NCBI RefSeq assembly: GCF_002082565.1
Contig: NZ_CP020562.1
Coordinates: forward strand, 2,046,001-2,110,000
Direction of reading: 5' to 3'
Length of the DNA stretch: 64,000 nucleotides
DNA from: Halomonas sp. GT
GTDB taxonomy: Bacteria > Pseudomonadota > Gammaproteobacteria > Pseudomonadales > Halomonadaceae
The translations under genes were made by a program, and so were the position numbers. The notes under the pieces were generated by a model, which saw nothing but the letters and a program-made list of their open reading frames with translations, was not told the origin of the DNA and did no database searches. Positions 1-10,676 of this stretch are shown here, in pieces (position 1 is the stretch's first letter; every line of letters begins with the position of its first letter).

Positions 1-417
1 TACGACCCTTGTGACCAACAAAAAGCCCAGGAACTCCACGATATCGCTACAGAAGGAAGCTACGCAAAAAGCGAATTCGAAGATATTCGCTCTATCGTTT
101 CAGGCATCACGGGCTCTAAAGGTCGAGTGCAACTGCGTTTTGGTAGCCCAGTAGGCGCTGACATGGCAACACCTGATGAAGTGGCAGCAGAGATTGACCG
201 CCAAGTGATCGGCGGTTATCGCCTGTTTCCTAGTCATTATTTAGCACTGGAAGCCCTAGGCGAATCACCAGAACTCATTGCCCGCAAAACGATAACGCGT
301 CAAGACAGAGAGCGTTTTAACGCTCGGTTGGCTAGCATACCTGAAGCACTGCGGCCTTATTGGTTGGAACAATACGCCAACCCCGTCAAACACAAGGCGG
401 GGCGCCTGAGCCTTTAA
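1..417 (+). CDS. 1-acyl-sn-glycerol-3-phosphate acyltransferase-like protein, 3' part
   Basis: The frame is open from base 1 and ends at TAA 415-417, giving 138 residues of a protein whose start lies outside the window. The visible part opens with YDPCD and continues with a basic/acidic helix and a HVHFG-like strand (VQLRFGSP). That pattern resembles the C-terminal part of membrane glycerolipid acyltransferases of the PlsB/PlsC superfamily found in Pseudomonas and relatives. The catalytic HX4D box would lie upstream and is not seen, so the call rests on the C-terminal pattern alone. These enzymes acylate glycerol-phosphate lipids at the inner membrane. Confidence 0.6.
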   Translation, partial: YDPCDQQKAQELHDIATEGSYAKSEFEDIRSIVSGITGSKGRVQLRFGSPVGADMATPDEVAAEIDRQVIGGYRLFPSHYLALEALGESPELIARKTITRQDRERFNARLASIPEALRPYWLEQYANPVKHKAGRLSL

Positions 418-433
418 AGCGCAAGGGTACGGT

Positions 434-508
434 AACTATACAGACTGGAACTATACAGACTGGAACTATACGTACTGGAAACATACAGACTGGAAACAAG
501 CGTACTGG
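434..508. repeat. Five tandem copies of a 15-bp unit
   Basis: Five consecutive 15-mers of the form AACTATACAGACTGG start at 434, 449, 464, 479 and 494. The first two are identical and the other three differ at two to four positions. The unit length is five codons, and one forward frame reads N-Y-T-D-W with Y and W mostly kept. That frame has a TGA at 407 and no ATG, GTG or TTG between the stop and the repeats, so translation is not supported. The array lies between the acyltransferase stop and the next gene's ribosome binding site. Confidence 0.9.
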
Positions 509-648
509 AACAGCGTGCTAGTAAAAGCAAATAGACTGCATCCAATGCTTCCAGGAACCCATGCTCAGCTGCAAAAAAAGTGCTATGGTCAAAGCATTCA
601 TTGGTCTCGCTTGAACATCCCTCAAGCGCGGTCTTAAGGAGAACTCCA

Positions 649-930
649 ATGTCCGCATCAGAAATTCAAAAAACGCGTATTATTAATGAACTGCGCGGTT
701 TTATTCGCAAGCTGCTACAAGACCCAAAAATCCTGGAACAATCCCTAGCGATTGCTCGGCAGCAGCTAGTAGAGGGCAACAGCCCTGCCGTCATGGCCAA
801 AATTGCAAACGAAATTTCCGACACTACTAGTGTCCATATTCCCGAAGACCCTACTGAGCACTCTGAAGCTGACAAGCTTTTTTTAGAGCTTCTGCGGGAA
901 GTTGTTCAGGAAGAGCAGGCGCTCTACTAG
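649..930 (+). CDS. Small acidic protein of unknown function
   Basis: This is a 93-residue protein starting at ATG 649, preceded by TAAGGAGA at good spacing. An upstream in-frame ATG at 580 has no such signal and would add an unconvincing leader. The protein looks helical, with an IQKTRIINELRGF amphipathic start and an acidic C-terminus rich in E and D (EEQALY end). There are no membrane segments or cysteines. It sits 99 bases before metG on the same strand, with a possible hairpin in between. I do not recognise a family. Confidence 0.65.
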   Translation: MSASEIQKTRIINELRGFIRKLLQDPKILEQSLAIARQQLVEGNSPAVMAKIANEISDTTSVHIPEDPTEHSEADKLFLELLREVVQEEQALY

Positions 931-966
931 TGGAGAAGTCGCTGTAAGCAGCATGTTGACGTTACC

Positions 967-1000
967 GGCGAAGCGCTCCCCTACTTCGCCGTCTTTATTT
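967..1000 (+). terminator. Possible weak intrinsic terminator before metG
   Basis: GGCGAAG (967-973) pairs with CTTCGCC (984-990) around a 10-base loop and is followed by GTCTTTATTT. The stem is only 7 bp and the T tract is interrupted, so it may act as a partial terminator or simply be a leader hairpin of metG. Confidence 0.4.
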
Positions 1001-1029
1001 GCACTGCCTAACCGGAATTATCATTCGCC

Positions 1030-3066
1030 ATGTCAAATACTGCCCCGCGCAACATTTTGGTGACAAGCGCGCTTCCCTATGCCAATGGCGCTATTCACCT
1101 GGGACACCTTCTTGAGTATATCCAAACCGACATTTGGGTGCGTTTTCAAAAAAGTCGTGGACAGCAGTGTTACTATGTTTGCGCCGATGACGCCCACGGC
1201 ACCGCCATTATGCTGCGGGCTGAGCAGGAAGGTATCACGCCCGAAGCCTTGATTGAGCGCGTTTCCCAAGACCATCAGGAAGATTTCGCCCGCTTTGGCG
1301 TGGGATTTGATAACTATCATTCCACCCATTCAGAAGAAAACCGCTATTTTAGCGAACTGATCTATACTCGCCTGCGTGATAAAGGCCATATTGCCACCCG
1401 CGATATTGAGCAAATGTTTGATCCGCAAAAGGGCCTATTCCTAGCTGACCGTTTTATTAAGGGCACGTGTCCTAAGTGTGGTGCCGATGATCAATATGGC
1501 GATAATTGTGAAAAGTGCGGTGCAACTTACACGCCTGCTGACTTAATTAATCCTGTCTCAGCTATTTCTGGGGCAACACCAGAAGTACGTAGCTCTACGC
1601 ATTACTTTTTTAAGCTGCCAGACTTTGCTGAATTTCTTCAGCAATGGATTAATGACGGCCATGTACAGCCGCAAATTCGTAACAAGCTGATGGAGTGGTT
1701 CGAGTCGGGCTTTAATGAGTGGGACATCTCCCGAGATGCGCCCTATTTTGGCTTTGAAATCCCTGATGCTCCAGGTAAATACTTCTATGTCTGGCTAGAT
1801 GCCCCCATTGGCTACCTAGCAAGCTTCAAAAACCTCTGTGATCGGGAAGGTATCGACTTCGATACCTTTTGGAAAAAGAATTCCGACGCAGAGGTTTACC
1901 ACTTCATTGGCAAAGATATTGTTTATTTCCATGCCTTGTTTTGGCCTGCCATGTTGCATGGTGCAGACCTTCGTACGCCCACTGCGGTCAACTGTCACGG
2001 TTTCTTAACGGTAGACGGCGCCAAGATGTCAAAATCTCGTGGCACTTTCATCAAAGCCGCTACTTACGCTGAACATTTAAACCCAGAGTACTTACGCTAC
2101 TATTTTGCCGCTAAATTAACGTCCAAAGTGGATGACCTGGATCTTAACCTCGACGATTTTTCTGCGCGGGTTAATTCTGATCTGGTAGGAAAAGTTGTCA
2201 ATATCGCCAGCCGCTGCGCCGGCTTTGTGAAAAAACTGGGCGGCGGCAAGCTGGCTGAACACTGTGCCGAACCACAAATGGTTGCGCGTTTTATCGCGGC
2301 TGGCGACGAAATTGCTGACGATTTTGAAGCGCGTGAATTTAGCCGGGCCATGCGCAAGATTATGGAATTGGCCGACGAAGCCAATACGTACATCGCCGAC
2401 AAGGCCCCCTGGGCACTAGCCAAGCAGGGAGGCCATGATGCCGAAGTGCTGGAAATTTGCTCAGTAGGCATCAACTTGTTCCGTCAGTTGATGGTCTATC
2501 TTGCGCCAGTGGTGCCAACCATGGCTGAACAAGCACGTGAATTCCTGGCTATTGAGTCCCTCGACTGGGACAGCCGTAACATTGTGCTAGTTAATCATTC
2601 AATCAACAAATTCAAACCATTAATGACGCGGGTTGAACGGGATAAGATTGACGCTATGATTGAGGCATCCAAGGAGGATTTGGTGGAAGAACAGAAGCTA
2701 AAAAACACCCCCAAAGGCCCCCTGGCGGAAGAACCAATTACGTCAGAAATTAGCTTTGAAGATTTCGCTAAAGTTGATTTGCGCATTGCCCGCATTGCCA
2801 AAGCGCAGTACGTTGAAGGCGCTGACAAGTTGCTCCAGCTTACGCTAGATTTAGGGGGTGAAACCCGTAACGTGTTTTCGGGTATTCGCTCGGCTTATTC
2901 ACCAGAAGCACTCGAGGGCCGCTTGACTATCATGGTGGCTAATTTAGCTCCTCGTAAAATGCGCTTCGGTTTATCAGAAGGCATGGTATTAGCATCTGCT
3001 AACAAAGAAGGCATTTATCTACTTTCCCCCGATGCCGGTGCGGAACCAGGACAGCGTGTAACTTAA
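1030..3066 (+). CDS. metG: Methionyl-tRNA synthetase
   Basis: This class I aminoacyl-tRNA synthetase charges tRNA-Met, including the initiator tRNA, in the cytoplasm. The 678 residues match the long bacterial form. The HIGH signature is HLGH at residues 23-26, and the KMSKS loop is in AKMSKSRG near residue 335. A knuckle with four cysteines (CPKC and CEKC, around 147-163) should bind zinc. From about residue 575 there is a C-terminal tRNA-binding/dimerisation domain ([11 protein letters not shown]). The gene ends in a strong terminator. Confidence 0.98.
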   Translation: MSNTAPRNILVTSALPYANGAIHLGHLLEYIQTDIWVRFQKSRGQQCYYVCADDAHGTAIMLRAEQEGITPEALIERVSQDHQEDFARFGVGFDNYHSTHSEENRYFSELIYTRLRDKGHIATRDIEQMFDPQKGLFLADRFIKGTCPKCGADDQYGDNCEKCGATYTPADLINPVSAISGATPEVRSSTHYFFKLPDFAEFLQQWINDGHVQPQIRNKLMEWFESGFNEWDISRDAPYFGFEIPDAPGKYFYVWLDAPIGYLASFKNLCDREGIDFDTFWKKNSDAEVYHFIGKDIVYFHALFWPAMLHGADLRTPTAVNCHGFLTVDGAKMSKSRGTFIKAATYAEHLNPEYLRYYFAAKLTSKVDDLDLNLDDFSARVNSDLVGKVVNIASRCAGFVKKLGGGKLAEHCAEPQMVARFIAAGDEIADDFEAREFSRAMRKIMELADEANTYIADKAPWALAKQGGHDAEVLEICSVGINLFRQLMVYLAPVVPTMAEQAREFLAIESLDWDSRNIVLVNHSINKFKPLMTRVERDKIDAMIEASKEDLVEEQKLKNTPKGPLAEEPITSEISFEDFAKVDLRIARIAKAQYVEGADKLLQLTLDLGGETRNVFSGIRSAYSPEALEGRLTIMVANLAPRKMRFGLSEGMVLASANKEGIYLLSPDAGAEPGQRVT

Positions 3067-3082
3067 TTAGGTATACTTCGAC

Positions 3083-3116
3083 AAAGGGGCTGAGCACGCA
3101 ACCTCAGCCCCTTTTT
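3083..3116 (+). terminator. Intrinsic terminator of metG
   Basis: AAAGGGGCTGAG (3083-3094) pairs with CTCAGCCCC (3103-3111) followed by TTTTT. The loop is eight bases. It lies 16 bases after the metG stop. Confidence 0.9.
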
Positions 3117-3158
3117 CATGAATTCATGCTGATATTTTAACCCTACTGAGTTCGCTAT

Positions 3159-4760
3159 ATGCACCAGCGTATCCCACGCTCATTGCGTTTTCGTTTTTTC
3201 GCTGCCCTTGGCGGATTACTTCTATGTGCAATAGCCGCGCTGGCGGCAATAAGTGCATGGCTTATATTTCCGGCACTACAAGCAGAAGAACGGGCTATGG
3301 TAAAACGGGAGCTGGACCGCGTTGAACGTAGCTTTGAGTTGGATCAACAGCAGCTACATGCGCAAGTACGGGACTGGGCTCATTGGGATGATACTTATCA
3401 GTTCATACAAGGAGACTATCCACGCTATGCAGACGTCAACTTTAGCCAAGAAATGTTTGAAGACATGCGCTATCAGCTCATGGCGTTTTTCACAACCAGT
3501 GGAGACGTCCACTTTCTTGCTGGAATAAATCCAGTAACAGACGCCTACCAGACATGTAGAGCCCCTATCGATGACTGCAGTTGGATGACCCCATGGGTAA
3601 CCAATATGCAGGCAGCCATTGCCGATAATAATACAGATCAAATTAGCATTTATGCTGACCTCCCCCCTGCAATAATGGCCTCTAGCCCTATTTTACGCAC
3701 TGACAAAAGTGGCACAGCAGCCGGATGGTTATTTAAGACGCGCTCATTGGATGATGATTGGTTGGCGTTTATGGAGGTTTATACAGGGCTACCTATCACC
3801 CTCAACCTCAGTAAGGAGACGACTCCTATCAGCGACACTTTCAGCTTCTCTGGCAATACGGTATTTGCCGAACGTTACTTCCCTACATCGAGCTCTCTCA
3901 GCCCTGTATCGTTAGGTGTAGGCATTGAGCTTAATCGTACAAGTTATTTAACCAGTTTAACCACATTTCGTTATGTGCTGTTATGGACCGCTGGCTTGAT
4001 GATCATGGTCATTGCCTTGGTATTACTGCTTCTTGAGAAAATTGTGCTAAAGCCACTACGTTTGCTAACTCAATTTACTCAGCAAGTAGGTATTGATGGG
4101 GCGGATGCCCATGGGCTTACCAAACGCAACGATGAGATAGGGTTACTGGCACGTACGTTTCAAGAGCAATTCGCCTGCCAGCAGCAGCTCAATGCCGAGC
4201 TGCTGAAGCTATCCACCCATGACGCACTTACGGGCCTACCTAACCGCCGGCTTTTTGATCAGCGACTAGAAACGGCCTTTTCAGACGCTATCTCAACACC
4301 AAGTGAATTAGCGGTTATGATGTTGGATATTGATCACTTTAAGCTGTACAACGATCACTACGGTCATCAACGAGGCGATGAATGTTTGCAGCAAGTTGCT
4401 GGCGCGTTTAATAGCATCGCAACCAAATTCAACTTCCTAATTGCTAGAACGGGAGGGGAGGAGTTCAGCGCCATCTTGCCGGGAGTTTCTCCAGATTCTG
4501 CCAAGGGCATTGGCGAGCAACTGACGCGAGCAATAGACCAACTTCAGCTCCCCCATGCCACATCACCCGTGAAGCCTTATGTAACGGTAAGCGTTGGTAT
4601 CGCTACACTGAAAGATAGCAAATCGCCTTCGCCAAGCGCCGTAATGAGTACAGCCGACCAGGCGCTCTATCTTGCAAAAGCAGCCGGAAGACATCAGGTT
4701 GTGCTGTTTAAACCACCTAAAGCCAGTAACACTCTTTCTGCGCACAATACGCCGCTATGA
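3159..4760 (+). CDS. CHASE4-HAMP-GGDEF diguanylate cyclase
   Basis: This predicted inner-membrane enzyme makes cyclic di-GMP from two GTP. Its 533 residues comprise a first membrane helix (about 10-32), a periplasmic CHASE4-like sensor (about 50-240, with [10 protein letters not shown]), a second helix (about 270-292), a HAMP linker and a GGDEF domain from about 350. The active-site loop is [12 protein letters not shown], so catalysis looks intact. The RxxD inhibitory site expected five residues before GGEEF is absent (KFNF instead), so product inhibition through that site is unlikely. Its TGA overlaps the ATG of rsxA, which implies translational coupling to the Rnf operon. The sensed signal is unknown. 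Confidence 0.9.
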   Translation: MHQRIPRSLRFRFFAALGGLLLCAIAALAAISAWLIFPALQAEERAMVKRELDRVERSFELDQQQLHAQVRDWAHWDDTYQFIQGDYPRYADVNFSQEMFEDMRYQLMAFFTTSGDVHFLAGINPVTDAYQTCRAPIDDCSWMTPWVTNMQAAIADNNTDQISIYADLPPAIMASSPILRTDKSGTAAGWLFKTRSLDDDWLAFMEVYTGLPITLNLSKETTPISDTFSFSGNTVFAERYFPTSSSLSPVSLGVGIELNRTSYLTSLTTFRYVLLWTAGLMIMVIALVLLLLEKIVLKPLRLLTQFTQQVGIDGADAHGLTKRNDEIGLLARTFQEQFACQQQLNAELLKLSTHDALTGLPNRRLFDQRLETAFSDAISTPSELAVMMLDIDHFKLYNDHYGHQRGDECLQQVAGAFNSIATKFNFLIARTGGEEFSAILPGVSPDSAKGIGEQLTRAIDQLQLPHATSPVKPYVTVSVGIATLKDSKSPSPSAVMSTADQALYLAKAAGRHQVVLFKPPKASNTLSAHNTPL

Positions 4761-5338
4761 ATGAACTCTTTCTGATTTTGATCAGCACTGCGCTGGTCAA
4801 TAATTTCGTTTTGGTGCAGTTTTTAGGGCTTTGCCCGTTTATGGGGGTTTCGAATAAGCTTGACTCTGCCATGGGTATGTCGCTAGCGACGACGTTCGTA
4901 CTCACATTGGCATCTGCCGCTAGCTATGTGGTCTATCATGGCTTACTTGTGCCCTTGGATGTTACCTATCTGCGCACCATTAGTTTTATCGTTGTTATTG
5001 CTGCCGTCGTGCAATTTACCGAAATGATGGTGCGCCAACTCAGTCCCCTACTGCATCAAGTGCTGGGGATTTTTCTACCGCTGATTACCACTAACTGTGC
5101 GGTACTGGGTGTCGCCCTGTTATCGCTTAACCGCGAGCTGAGTTTCTTTCATACTACCCTTTATGGGCTGGGTGCAGCGCTTGGGTTTTCGATGATTTTG
5201 GTGCTGTTCGCAGCGATGCGCGAGCGTTTGGCCAATGCTGATATACCAACCCCTTTTAGAGGTGCCGCCATTGCTATGGTCACAGCGAGCCTTATGTCAC
5301 TGGCCTTTCTCGGTTTTTCAGGATTAGCACAGGGGTAA
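4757..5338 (+). CDS. rsxA: Electron transport complex subunit RsxA/RnfA
   Basis: This integral membrane subunit belongs to the Rnf/Rsx complex, which moves electrons between NADH and ferredoxin-like carriers coupled to ion transport and, in E. coli, reduces SoxR. The 193 residues are about six hydrophobic helices with the [18 protein letters not shown] start and the ITTNCAVLG motif, both shared by the RnfA/RnfE family. The start overlaps the diguanylate cyclase stop in ATGA, and rsxB begins 5 bases after its stop. Confidence 0.97.
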   Translation: MNELFLILISTALVNNFVLVQFLGLCPFMGVSNKLDSAMGMSLATTFVLTLASAASYVVYHGLLVPLDVTYLRTISFIVVIAAVVQFTEMMVRQLSPLLHQVLGIFLPLITTNCAVLGVALLSLNRELSFFHTTLYGLGAALGFSMILVLFAAMRERLANADIPTPFRGAAIAMVTASLMSLAFLGFSGLAQG

Positions 5339-5343
5339 CCGCC

Positions 5344-5946
5344 ATGGGAGACATATTTTCTTGGTGGGGCATTCTCAGTGCAGTGGGTGTGTTGACAGGA
5401 ATTGGAATAACGTTTGGGGCACTACTGGGTATGGCCAGTGTGCGCTTCAAAGGGGAAGAGAACCCGTTAGTAGAACAGATTGATGCACTCTTACCACAAA
5501 CCCAATGTGGCCAGTGTGGCTACCCAGGCTGTCGGCCGTATGCGGAAGCCATCAATCAGGGCGATGCGTTGAATAAGTGCCCGCCTGGCGGCGAAGCGAC
5601 TATTCACGCATTAGCAGACTTATTAGGCCGAGAGCCTGTGCCACTGGATGGCGAAGCAGCTGCCGAAGATACCGTCGCATTTATTCGTGAAGCCGAGTGC
5701 ATTGGCTGCACTAAGTGCATTCAAGCATGCCCGGTAGATGCCATTATTGGCGCTGCAAAGCAAATGCATACAGTGATAGAAGATGAATGCACTGGCTGTG
5801 ATTTGTGCGTTGCGCCCTGCCCCGTAGACTGCATTGATATGTTGCCCAGAAGCAAGCCCCTCAACCAATGGCAACCTGTCGTCACCACCGCACCTTTAAT
5901 CGCCAGCGATCGCCAGCTAACCAGGAGCCAGCATGCCGGCCTATGA
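5344..5946 (+). CDS. rsxB: Electron transport complex iron-sulfur subunit RsxB/RnfB
   Basis: This ferredoxin-type subunit has 200 residues. After one N-terminal membrane helix comes an Fe-S motif with CGQCGYPGC and a later CPPGG. Two 4Fe-4S motifs follow, [12 protein letters not shown] and [12 protein letters not shown], so all cluster ligands expected for RnfB are visible. It passes electrons between RsxC and the flavin subunits. Its last 14 bases overlap the start of rsxC. Confidence 0.97.
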   Translation: MGDIFSWWGILSAVGVLTGIGITFGALLGMASVRFKGEENPLVEQIDALLPQTQCGQCGYPGCRPYAEAINQGDALNKCPPGGEATIHALADLLGREPVPLDGEAAAEDTVAFIREAECIGCTKCIQACPVDAIIGAAKQMHTVIEDECTGCDLCVAPCPVDCIDMLPRSKPLNQWQPVVTTAPLIASDRQLTRSQHAGL

Positions 5947-7612
5947 ATTTCCGGGCGGCATTACGCCGCCCGAACGAAAAGATCGCTCGAACCAATCGCC
6001 GCTTCGCAACGCGGCTCTGCCTACCCAAGTAACACTTCCGCTCAAACAGCATTCGGGTAACCCCGCGATCCCCTGTGTTGCTATCGATGATAGGGTTCAG
6101 GTGGGTAGCCTAATTGCCCAGCGAGACGGCATGGTATCGTCTAACTTGCACGCCAGTGTTAGTGGGACAGTGACTCACATTAGTGAGAACGCCATCACCA
6201 TCGACGCCGATGGCTTAGATCGCTGGCAAGTGCTGCCCTCTCTTGACTGGCGTAGCGAAGACCACCAAACGATCATTGCGAGACTAGACAGCTGCGGGCT
6301 AGTGGGCCTTGGTGGTGCAGGCTTTCCCGCTTATATCAAAGCCCAAATAGCCGATCATCATCGCATTGATACACTTGTCGTCAACGCCGCCGAATGCGAG
6401 CCGTATATCACAGCAGACGACTTGGCTCTTCGCCGCTATCCAACTGACATAATGGAAGGCGCGCAAATGGTCGCAAGGCTCTGCGGCGCACATCAAATTG
6501 TGGTGGGTATTGAAGATAACAAGCCCGAAGCGATCCATGCATTAAGAGAGGCGCTTTCTCACTTTCAAAAGTCTGACTGCCAGCATCCAGTGAGCATAAC
6601 GATGAAGGTCATAGAGACCCGTTATCCCAGCGGTGGTGAGCGCCAATTGATCAAGAAATTGCTTAACCTTGATGTTCCCAGTGGCGGCCTTCCCGCCGAT
6701 GTCGGTGTCCTCTGCCATAATCCCGGAACACTGTTGGCAGCGTTGTACGCGGTGCGTGATGGTAAACCGTTGGTCGAGCGAATCGTCACCTTAACGGGAG
6801 ACGCCATCAGCAAACCAGGCAACTACTGGGTGCGCCTTGGCACATCTGTTGAAACGCTGCTTCAGCAGGTAGGGGTAGCAAACCAACAACTTCATCAAGT
6901 CATTGTGGGCGGCCCGATGATGGGCTTACCGCTCTCAACACTTGATGCGCCGGTGATCAAAACGACAAACTGCTTAATCGCAGCCACTCGTGAAGAACTT
7001 CCTCCTACCCCCAGTGAATCTCCTTGCATTCGCTGTGGCGCTTGTGAAAGCGCATGCCCTGTTCAGCTTCTTCCACAACAGCTGCATTGGTATGCCCGTG
7101 CAGAGAACGATGGCACATTGGAGAAACTTCACTTATTTGATTGTATTGAGTGCGGTGCCTGCAGTTATGTTTGCCCTAGTTATATTCCATTAGTGCAAGA
7201 GTATCGTTCAGCAAAGCAGCGTATTCGCATTAAGCGCATTGAGACTGCCAAAGCCGATCACGCTAAACATCGATTTGAATTTCGACAGGCTCGACTGGCG
7301 CGCGAGGATGCCGAGAAGCAAGCTCGCCGCCAAGCCAGACAGGCACAAAGCCGTCAGATGTCAGGTAGCTCAAAGGTAGCCGACAGTGCCACGCCAGTGG
7401 TTGATTTGCGCAGCTTGCGCATTGCTCAGACCGCCGCGAAAGCGGCAGTGAGAAAAGCTGAAAAAACCCTCGCAAGGGCCGCAGCACAAGACCCAAGCCA
7501 GCGCCACGATGATTTAGAAACTCAACTGGCCACCGCCCAAGAAAACCTTAAGGCAGCTGATACTCGGCTGGCTGAAGCTCGCGCCACGATGGCACAACAG
7601 GAATCGCCATGA
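5933..7612 (+). CDS. rsxC: Electron transport complex subunit RsxC/RnfC
   Basis: This 559-residue peripheral NADH-binding subunit of Rnf has a glycine-rich flavin/NADH segment ([13 protein letters not shown], about residue 122) and [12 protein letters not shown]. Two 4Fe-4S motifs are present, [12 protein letters not shown] and [12 protein letters not shown]. The tail from about 440 is rich in Ala, Arg, Lys and Gln and probably a long helix. It is shorter than the repeat-rich tail of the E. coli protein (about 740 residues). The start at 5933 overlaps rsxB, and its stop overlaps rsxD by 4 bases. Confidence 0.96.
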   Translation: MPAYEFPGGITPPERKDRSNQSPLRNAALPTQVTLPLKQHSGNPAIPCVAIDDRVQVGSLIAQRDGMVSSNLHASVSGTVTHISENAITIDADGLDRWQVLPSLDWRSEDHQTIIARLDSCGLVGLGGAGFPAYIKAQIADHHRIDTLVVNAAECEPYITADDLALRRYPTDIMEGAQMVARLCGAHQIVVGIEDNKPEAIHALREALSHFQKSDCQHPVSITMKVIETRYPSGGERQLIKKLLNLDVPSGGLPADVGVLCHNPGTLLAALYAVRDGKPLVERIVTLTGDAISKPGNYWVRLGTSVETLLQQVGVANQQLHQVIVGGPMMGLPLSTLDAPVIKTTNCLIAATREELPPTPSESPCIRCGACESACPVQLLPQQLHWYARAENDGTLEKLHLFDCIECGACSYVCPSYIPLVQEYRSAKQRIRIKRIETAKADHAKHRFEFRQARLAREDAEKQARRQARQAQSRQMSGSSKVADSATPVVDLRSLRIAQTAAKAAVRKAEKTLARAAAQDPSQRHDDLETQLATAQENLKAADTRLAEARATMAQQESP

Positions 7613-8649
7613 GCATGATGCACGCCTCACAGCTAACGACTAAGTCATTAACACCCACCGCCCATCTGATGCGATGGGTGATCGTCGCCACCGTGCCTGG
7701 GCTTGCCGCAATGACGTTTTACTTCGGCCTGGGCGTTATTAGTAATGTGCTTTTAGCAGCCCTGTTTGCACTCGGCGCAGAAGCGCTGGTGTTAAAACTT
7801 CGCCAGCGCCCGTTACAGCCTGCGCTTAGAGATTCAAGTGCAGTATTAACCGGCGTACTGTTAGGTGCATCGCTACCACCTGCTAGCCCCTGGTGGCTCA
7901 TTGGGATAGGCGTTATTGCGGCCATCGTGGTTGCTAAACAACTGTATGGCGGTCTAGGCCAAAACCCTTTCAACCCCGCCATGGTGGGTTACGCGCTGTT
8001 ATTAGTGTCGTTCCCCACGTATATGACGTTATGGTCACCTCCGCAGCCATTTATCTCTGAAAACCTATGGCCCCAGATAACTGGTACCTTATCGGCTTCC
8101 ACACTTGATGCGCTAAGTGGTGCTACGCCGCTAGATGCCTTTAAACATAAAGGTGAAACGGTACTGGCCAGCGAATTTTGGGCTAGTCAGCCTTTACCTG
8201 AAGGGACATTGAACGCTTGGCGCAACATCGCGCTAGCCTGGTTAGCAGGTGGACTGCTATTAATTGCCAAACGAATTATCAGTTGGCACATCCCTGCTTC
8301 GATGCTTGCTAGCATGGCAGTGCTCGCCACGCTTTTTTATGCCAGCGACCCAAGCCACTTCGCTTCACCACTGTTTCACCTAACCACAGGTGCAGCAATG
8401 TTCGGTGCATTTTTCATTGTCACTGATCCCGTCTCGGCAGCGACTAGCCGCCGAGGAAAACTGCTTTTTGGCGCGGGCATTGGCGCGCTGGTCATGATTA
8501 TTCGCACGTTTGGCGGCTACCCCGATGCGGTGGCATTTGCTGTTTTACTGATGAACTTATGTGTTCCACTACTGGATATCTATACTGTGCCACGCCCTAC
8601 GGGCCAACCTAAATCACAGCAGCATGTAAAGCACGGTGACTCACCATGA
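7609..8649 (+). CDS. rsxD: Electron transport complex subunit RsxD/RnfD
   Basis: This polytopic membrane flavoprotein has 346 residues. The segment DALSGATPLDAFK near residue 170 contains the SGAT motif whose threonine carries covalent FMN in RnfD. TDPVSAATSRRGK and the glycine-rich GAGIGALVMIIRTFGGYPD near the end are also characteristic of the NqrB/RnfD family. The gene overlaps both neighbours by 4 bases (ATGA), as in a tightly coupled operon. Confidence 0.96.
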   Translation: MSMMHASQLTTKSLTPTAHLMRWVIVATVPGLAAMTFYFGLGVISNVLLAALFALGAEALVLKLRQRPLQPALRDSSAVLTGVLLGASLPPASPWWLIGIGVIAAIVVAKQLYGGLGQNPFNPAMVGYALLLVSFPTYMTLWSPPQPFISENLWPQITGTLSASTLDALSGATPLDAFKHKGETVLASEFWASQPLPEGTLNAWRNIALAWLAGGLLLIAKRIISWHIPASMLASMAVLATLFYASDPSHFASPLFHLTTGAAMFGAFFIVTDPVSAATSRRGKLLFGAGIGALVMIIRTFGGYPDAVAFAVLLMNLCVPLLDIYTVPRPTGQPKSQQHVKHGDSP

Positions 8650-9293
8650 CACCCAAACAAGCCATGCTTCGCGGCGCTTTTGCCTTAGGAATGTTCTCAT
8701 TAGTCACTGCAGGCAGCGTTGCGTTGACCCGAGCGGTGACTGCCGAGCGTATCGCTGATCATCAGCTAGCCTATCAACACCGCCAATTGCAGGCTGTACT
8801 ACCTGCCGCATTAACAGATACAGCGGTTCAAACGGTTTTAGATGGCGTATTCAAGCTTCCTGACCCGGAACAATTGGGGCACCGCGAACCTCAATATGGA
8901 TGGTACGTCCAGCGCGATCATCAGCGGGTCGTCATCCTGCCAGTCGTTACTCGCCAAGGTTACAATGGCGAAATTCGGCTACTGGTGGGCATTGACCAAC
9001 AGCAACGCATTACCGGTGTACGCGTTACCCAACACCAAGAAACCCCTGGGCTTGGAGATGACATTGAGCACCAGCGAAGTGACTGGATAACCGAGTTTAA
9101 TGGCTTGAGTTTAAACAGCCTGCCTCTGGGTGGATGGGCAGTACGTAAAGATGGTGGCCACTTTGACGCATTTACAGGCGCCACCATTACGCCACGTGCA
9201 GTCGTTAACGCCGTACAGCGTGCACTGAGCTATGTCGCCGAAAACGCCGCTAAAACAGAACTCCCTATCACTTTTGAAGAGTCTATCCAATGA
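8646..9293 (+). CDS. rsxG: Electron transport complex subunit RsxG/RnfG
   Basis: This 215-residue subunit has one N-terminal membrane helix and a periplasmic FMN-binding domain. The motif [15 protein letters not shown] near residue 178 holds the threonine that binds FMN covalently. [12 protein letters not shown] upstream is also typical. The gene overlaps rsxD and rsxE by 4 bases each. Confidence 0.96.
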   Translation: MTPKQAMLRGAFALGMFSLVTAGSVALTRAVTAERIADHQLAYQHRQLQAVLPAALTDTAVQTVLDGVFKLPDPEQLGHREPQYGWYVQRDHQRVVILPVVTRQGYNGEIRLLVGIDQQQRITGVRVTQHQETPGLGDDIEHQRSDWITEFNGLSLNSLPLGGWAVRKDGGHFDAFTGATITPRAVVNAVQRALSYVAENAAKTELPITFEESIQ

Positions 9294-9991
9294 GTCAGTG
9301 GCGCGAACTAGCTCGAAACGGGCTATGGTCAAATAACCCGGCTCTCGTTCAATTACTGGGGCTATGCCCTTTGCTGGCAGTCAGTGGTAGCGTCGTCAAT
9401 GCACTCGGACTGGCATTCGCCACCCTGCTTGTCATGGTCGGCGCCAGCACCACCATTTCGTTGATTCGCCACCAGGTTCCCAGCGCAGTAAGACTACCCG
9501 CCTTTGTCATGGTGATTGCCGCCTTTGTTACCTGTGCTGAGCTTTTAATGGCTGCATTTGCCTATTCGCTTTACCAAGTATTGGGGATCTTTATTCCGCT
9601 GATTGTTACTAACTGCGCCATTTTAGGGCGTGCAGATGCGTTCGCTTCCCGCCAGCCAGTACTACCAGCTGCCATCGATGGCTTTATGATGGGCCTGGGG
9701 TTCGGTGCCGTATTAGTTTTGCTAGGAGCACTACGCGAATTGCTTGGGCAAGGCACGCTGTTTAGCGATATGACGCTGCTATTTGGGCCTGTGGCTACCA
9801 ACTGGCAACTCACCTTCGTAGATGATTATCAGTTTTTGTTTTTCGTGCTGCCGCCCGGGGCTTTTTTCGTTGCGGGGCTATTGATTGCGTTAAAGAATGT
9901 GCTTGATCAACGCCGTAGCGCTCGCGCGCAGCCTGCTCAAACAGCGCCCCGAATAGATCGTCGAGTACGTGTTACTGGCACTATCAAATAA
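9290..9991 (+). CDS. rsxE: Electron transport complex subunit RsxE/RnfE
   Basis: This 233-residue polytopic membrane subunit is paralogous to RsxA. It has [17 protein letters not shown] near the N-terminus and [16 protein letters not shown] in the middle, the RnfE form of the conserved motif. The C-terminal tail is basic. nth starts 15 bases later on the same strand, the common rnf-nth arrangement of gammaproteobacteria. Confidence 0.96.
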   Translation: MSQWRELARNGLWSNNPALVQLLGLCPLLAVSGSVVNALGLAFATLLVMVGASTTISLIRHQVPSAVRLPAFVMVIAAFVTCAELLMAAFAYSLYQVLGIFIPLIVTNCAILGRADAFASRQPVLPAAIDGFMMGLGFGAVLVLLGALRELLGQGTLFSDMTLLFGPVATNWQLTFVDDYQFLFFVLPPGAFFVAGLLIALKNVLDQRRSARAQPAQTAPRIDRRVRVTGTIK

Positions 9992-10006
9992 CCAAGAGAG
10001 CATCCT

Positions 10007-10645
10007 ATGAATGCCCAAAAGCGTCATGAAATTTTTGCTCGTCTACAGGCAGAGAATCCTCATCCAACGACTGAGCTAAACTGGAGTACGCCCTTTGAAC
10101 TGCTGGCCGCGGTGCTGCTGTCTGCTCAAGCGACGGACGTTGGTGTTAACAAGGCCACTGACAAACTTTTCCCTGTGGCCAATACGCCTCAAGGGGTTAT
10201 TGATCTGGGTATCGATGGGCTAAAGAGTTACATCAAAACTATTGGGCTGTTTAACACTAAAGCCGAAAACCTGATGAAAACCTGTCACTTGCTGATCAAT
10301 CAACATGGTGGCGAAGTACCTAAAACGCGTAAGGCGCTGGAAGCCTTGCCTGGGGTTGGGCGAAAAACCGCCAATGTGATCCTAAACACTGCATTTGGCC
10401 AGCCCACCATCGCCGTAGACACGCACATTTTTCGAGTTTCTAACCGCACGGGTATCGCCAAAGGCAAAGATGTCGTTGAGGTTGAGCAAAAGCTACTACG
10501 CCATGTTCCAAATGCATTTAAACAGGACGCCCACCACTGGCTGATTCTTCATGGGCGCTATACATGCATCGCACGCAAACCACGCTGCGGCAGCTGCATT
10601 ATTGAAGACCTGTGCGACTATAAAGACAAAACCGAACTTGCTTAA
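10007..10645 (+). CDS. nth: Endonuclease III
   Basis: This DNA glycosylase/AP lyase removes oxidised pyrimidines in base excision repair. Its 212 residues carry the helix-hairpin-helix LPGVGRKTANVIL, the catalytic lysine in that helix, the catalytic aspartate in VDTHIFRVSNR, and the C-terminal 4Fe-4S ligands in CIARKPRCGSCIIEDLC. It closes the rsx operon, so it probably shares a transcript with genes needing the same Fe-S supply. Confidence 0.97.
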   Translation: MNAQKRHEIFARLQAENPHPTTELNWSTPFELLAAVLLSAQATDVGVNKATDKLFPVANTPQGVIDLGIDGLKSYIKTIGLFNTKAENLMKTCHLLINQHGGEVPKTRKALEALPGVGRKTANVILNTAFGQPTIAVDTHIFRVSNRTGIAKGKDVVEVEQKLLRHVPNAFKQDAHHWLILHGRYTCIARKPRCGSCIIEDLCDYKDKTELA

Positions 10646-10676
10646 GCCCGCTGGTTGTTAACGCGAGAAAATTAAG

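Noticed and set aside
437..633. Open frame through the 15-bp repeats as a gene
   Set aside because: No start codon lies between the upstream stop at 407 and the repeats.
580..648. Upstream in-frame extension of the small acidic protein
   Set aside because: The ATG at 580 has no ribosome binding site, while the ATG at 649 has TAAGGAGA.
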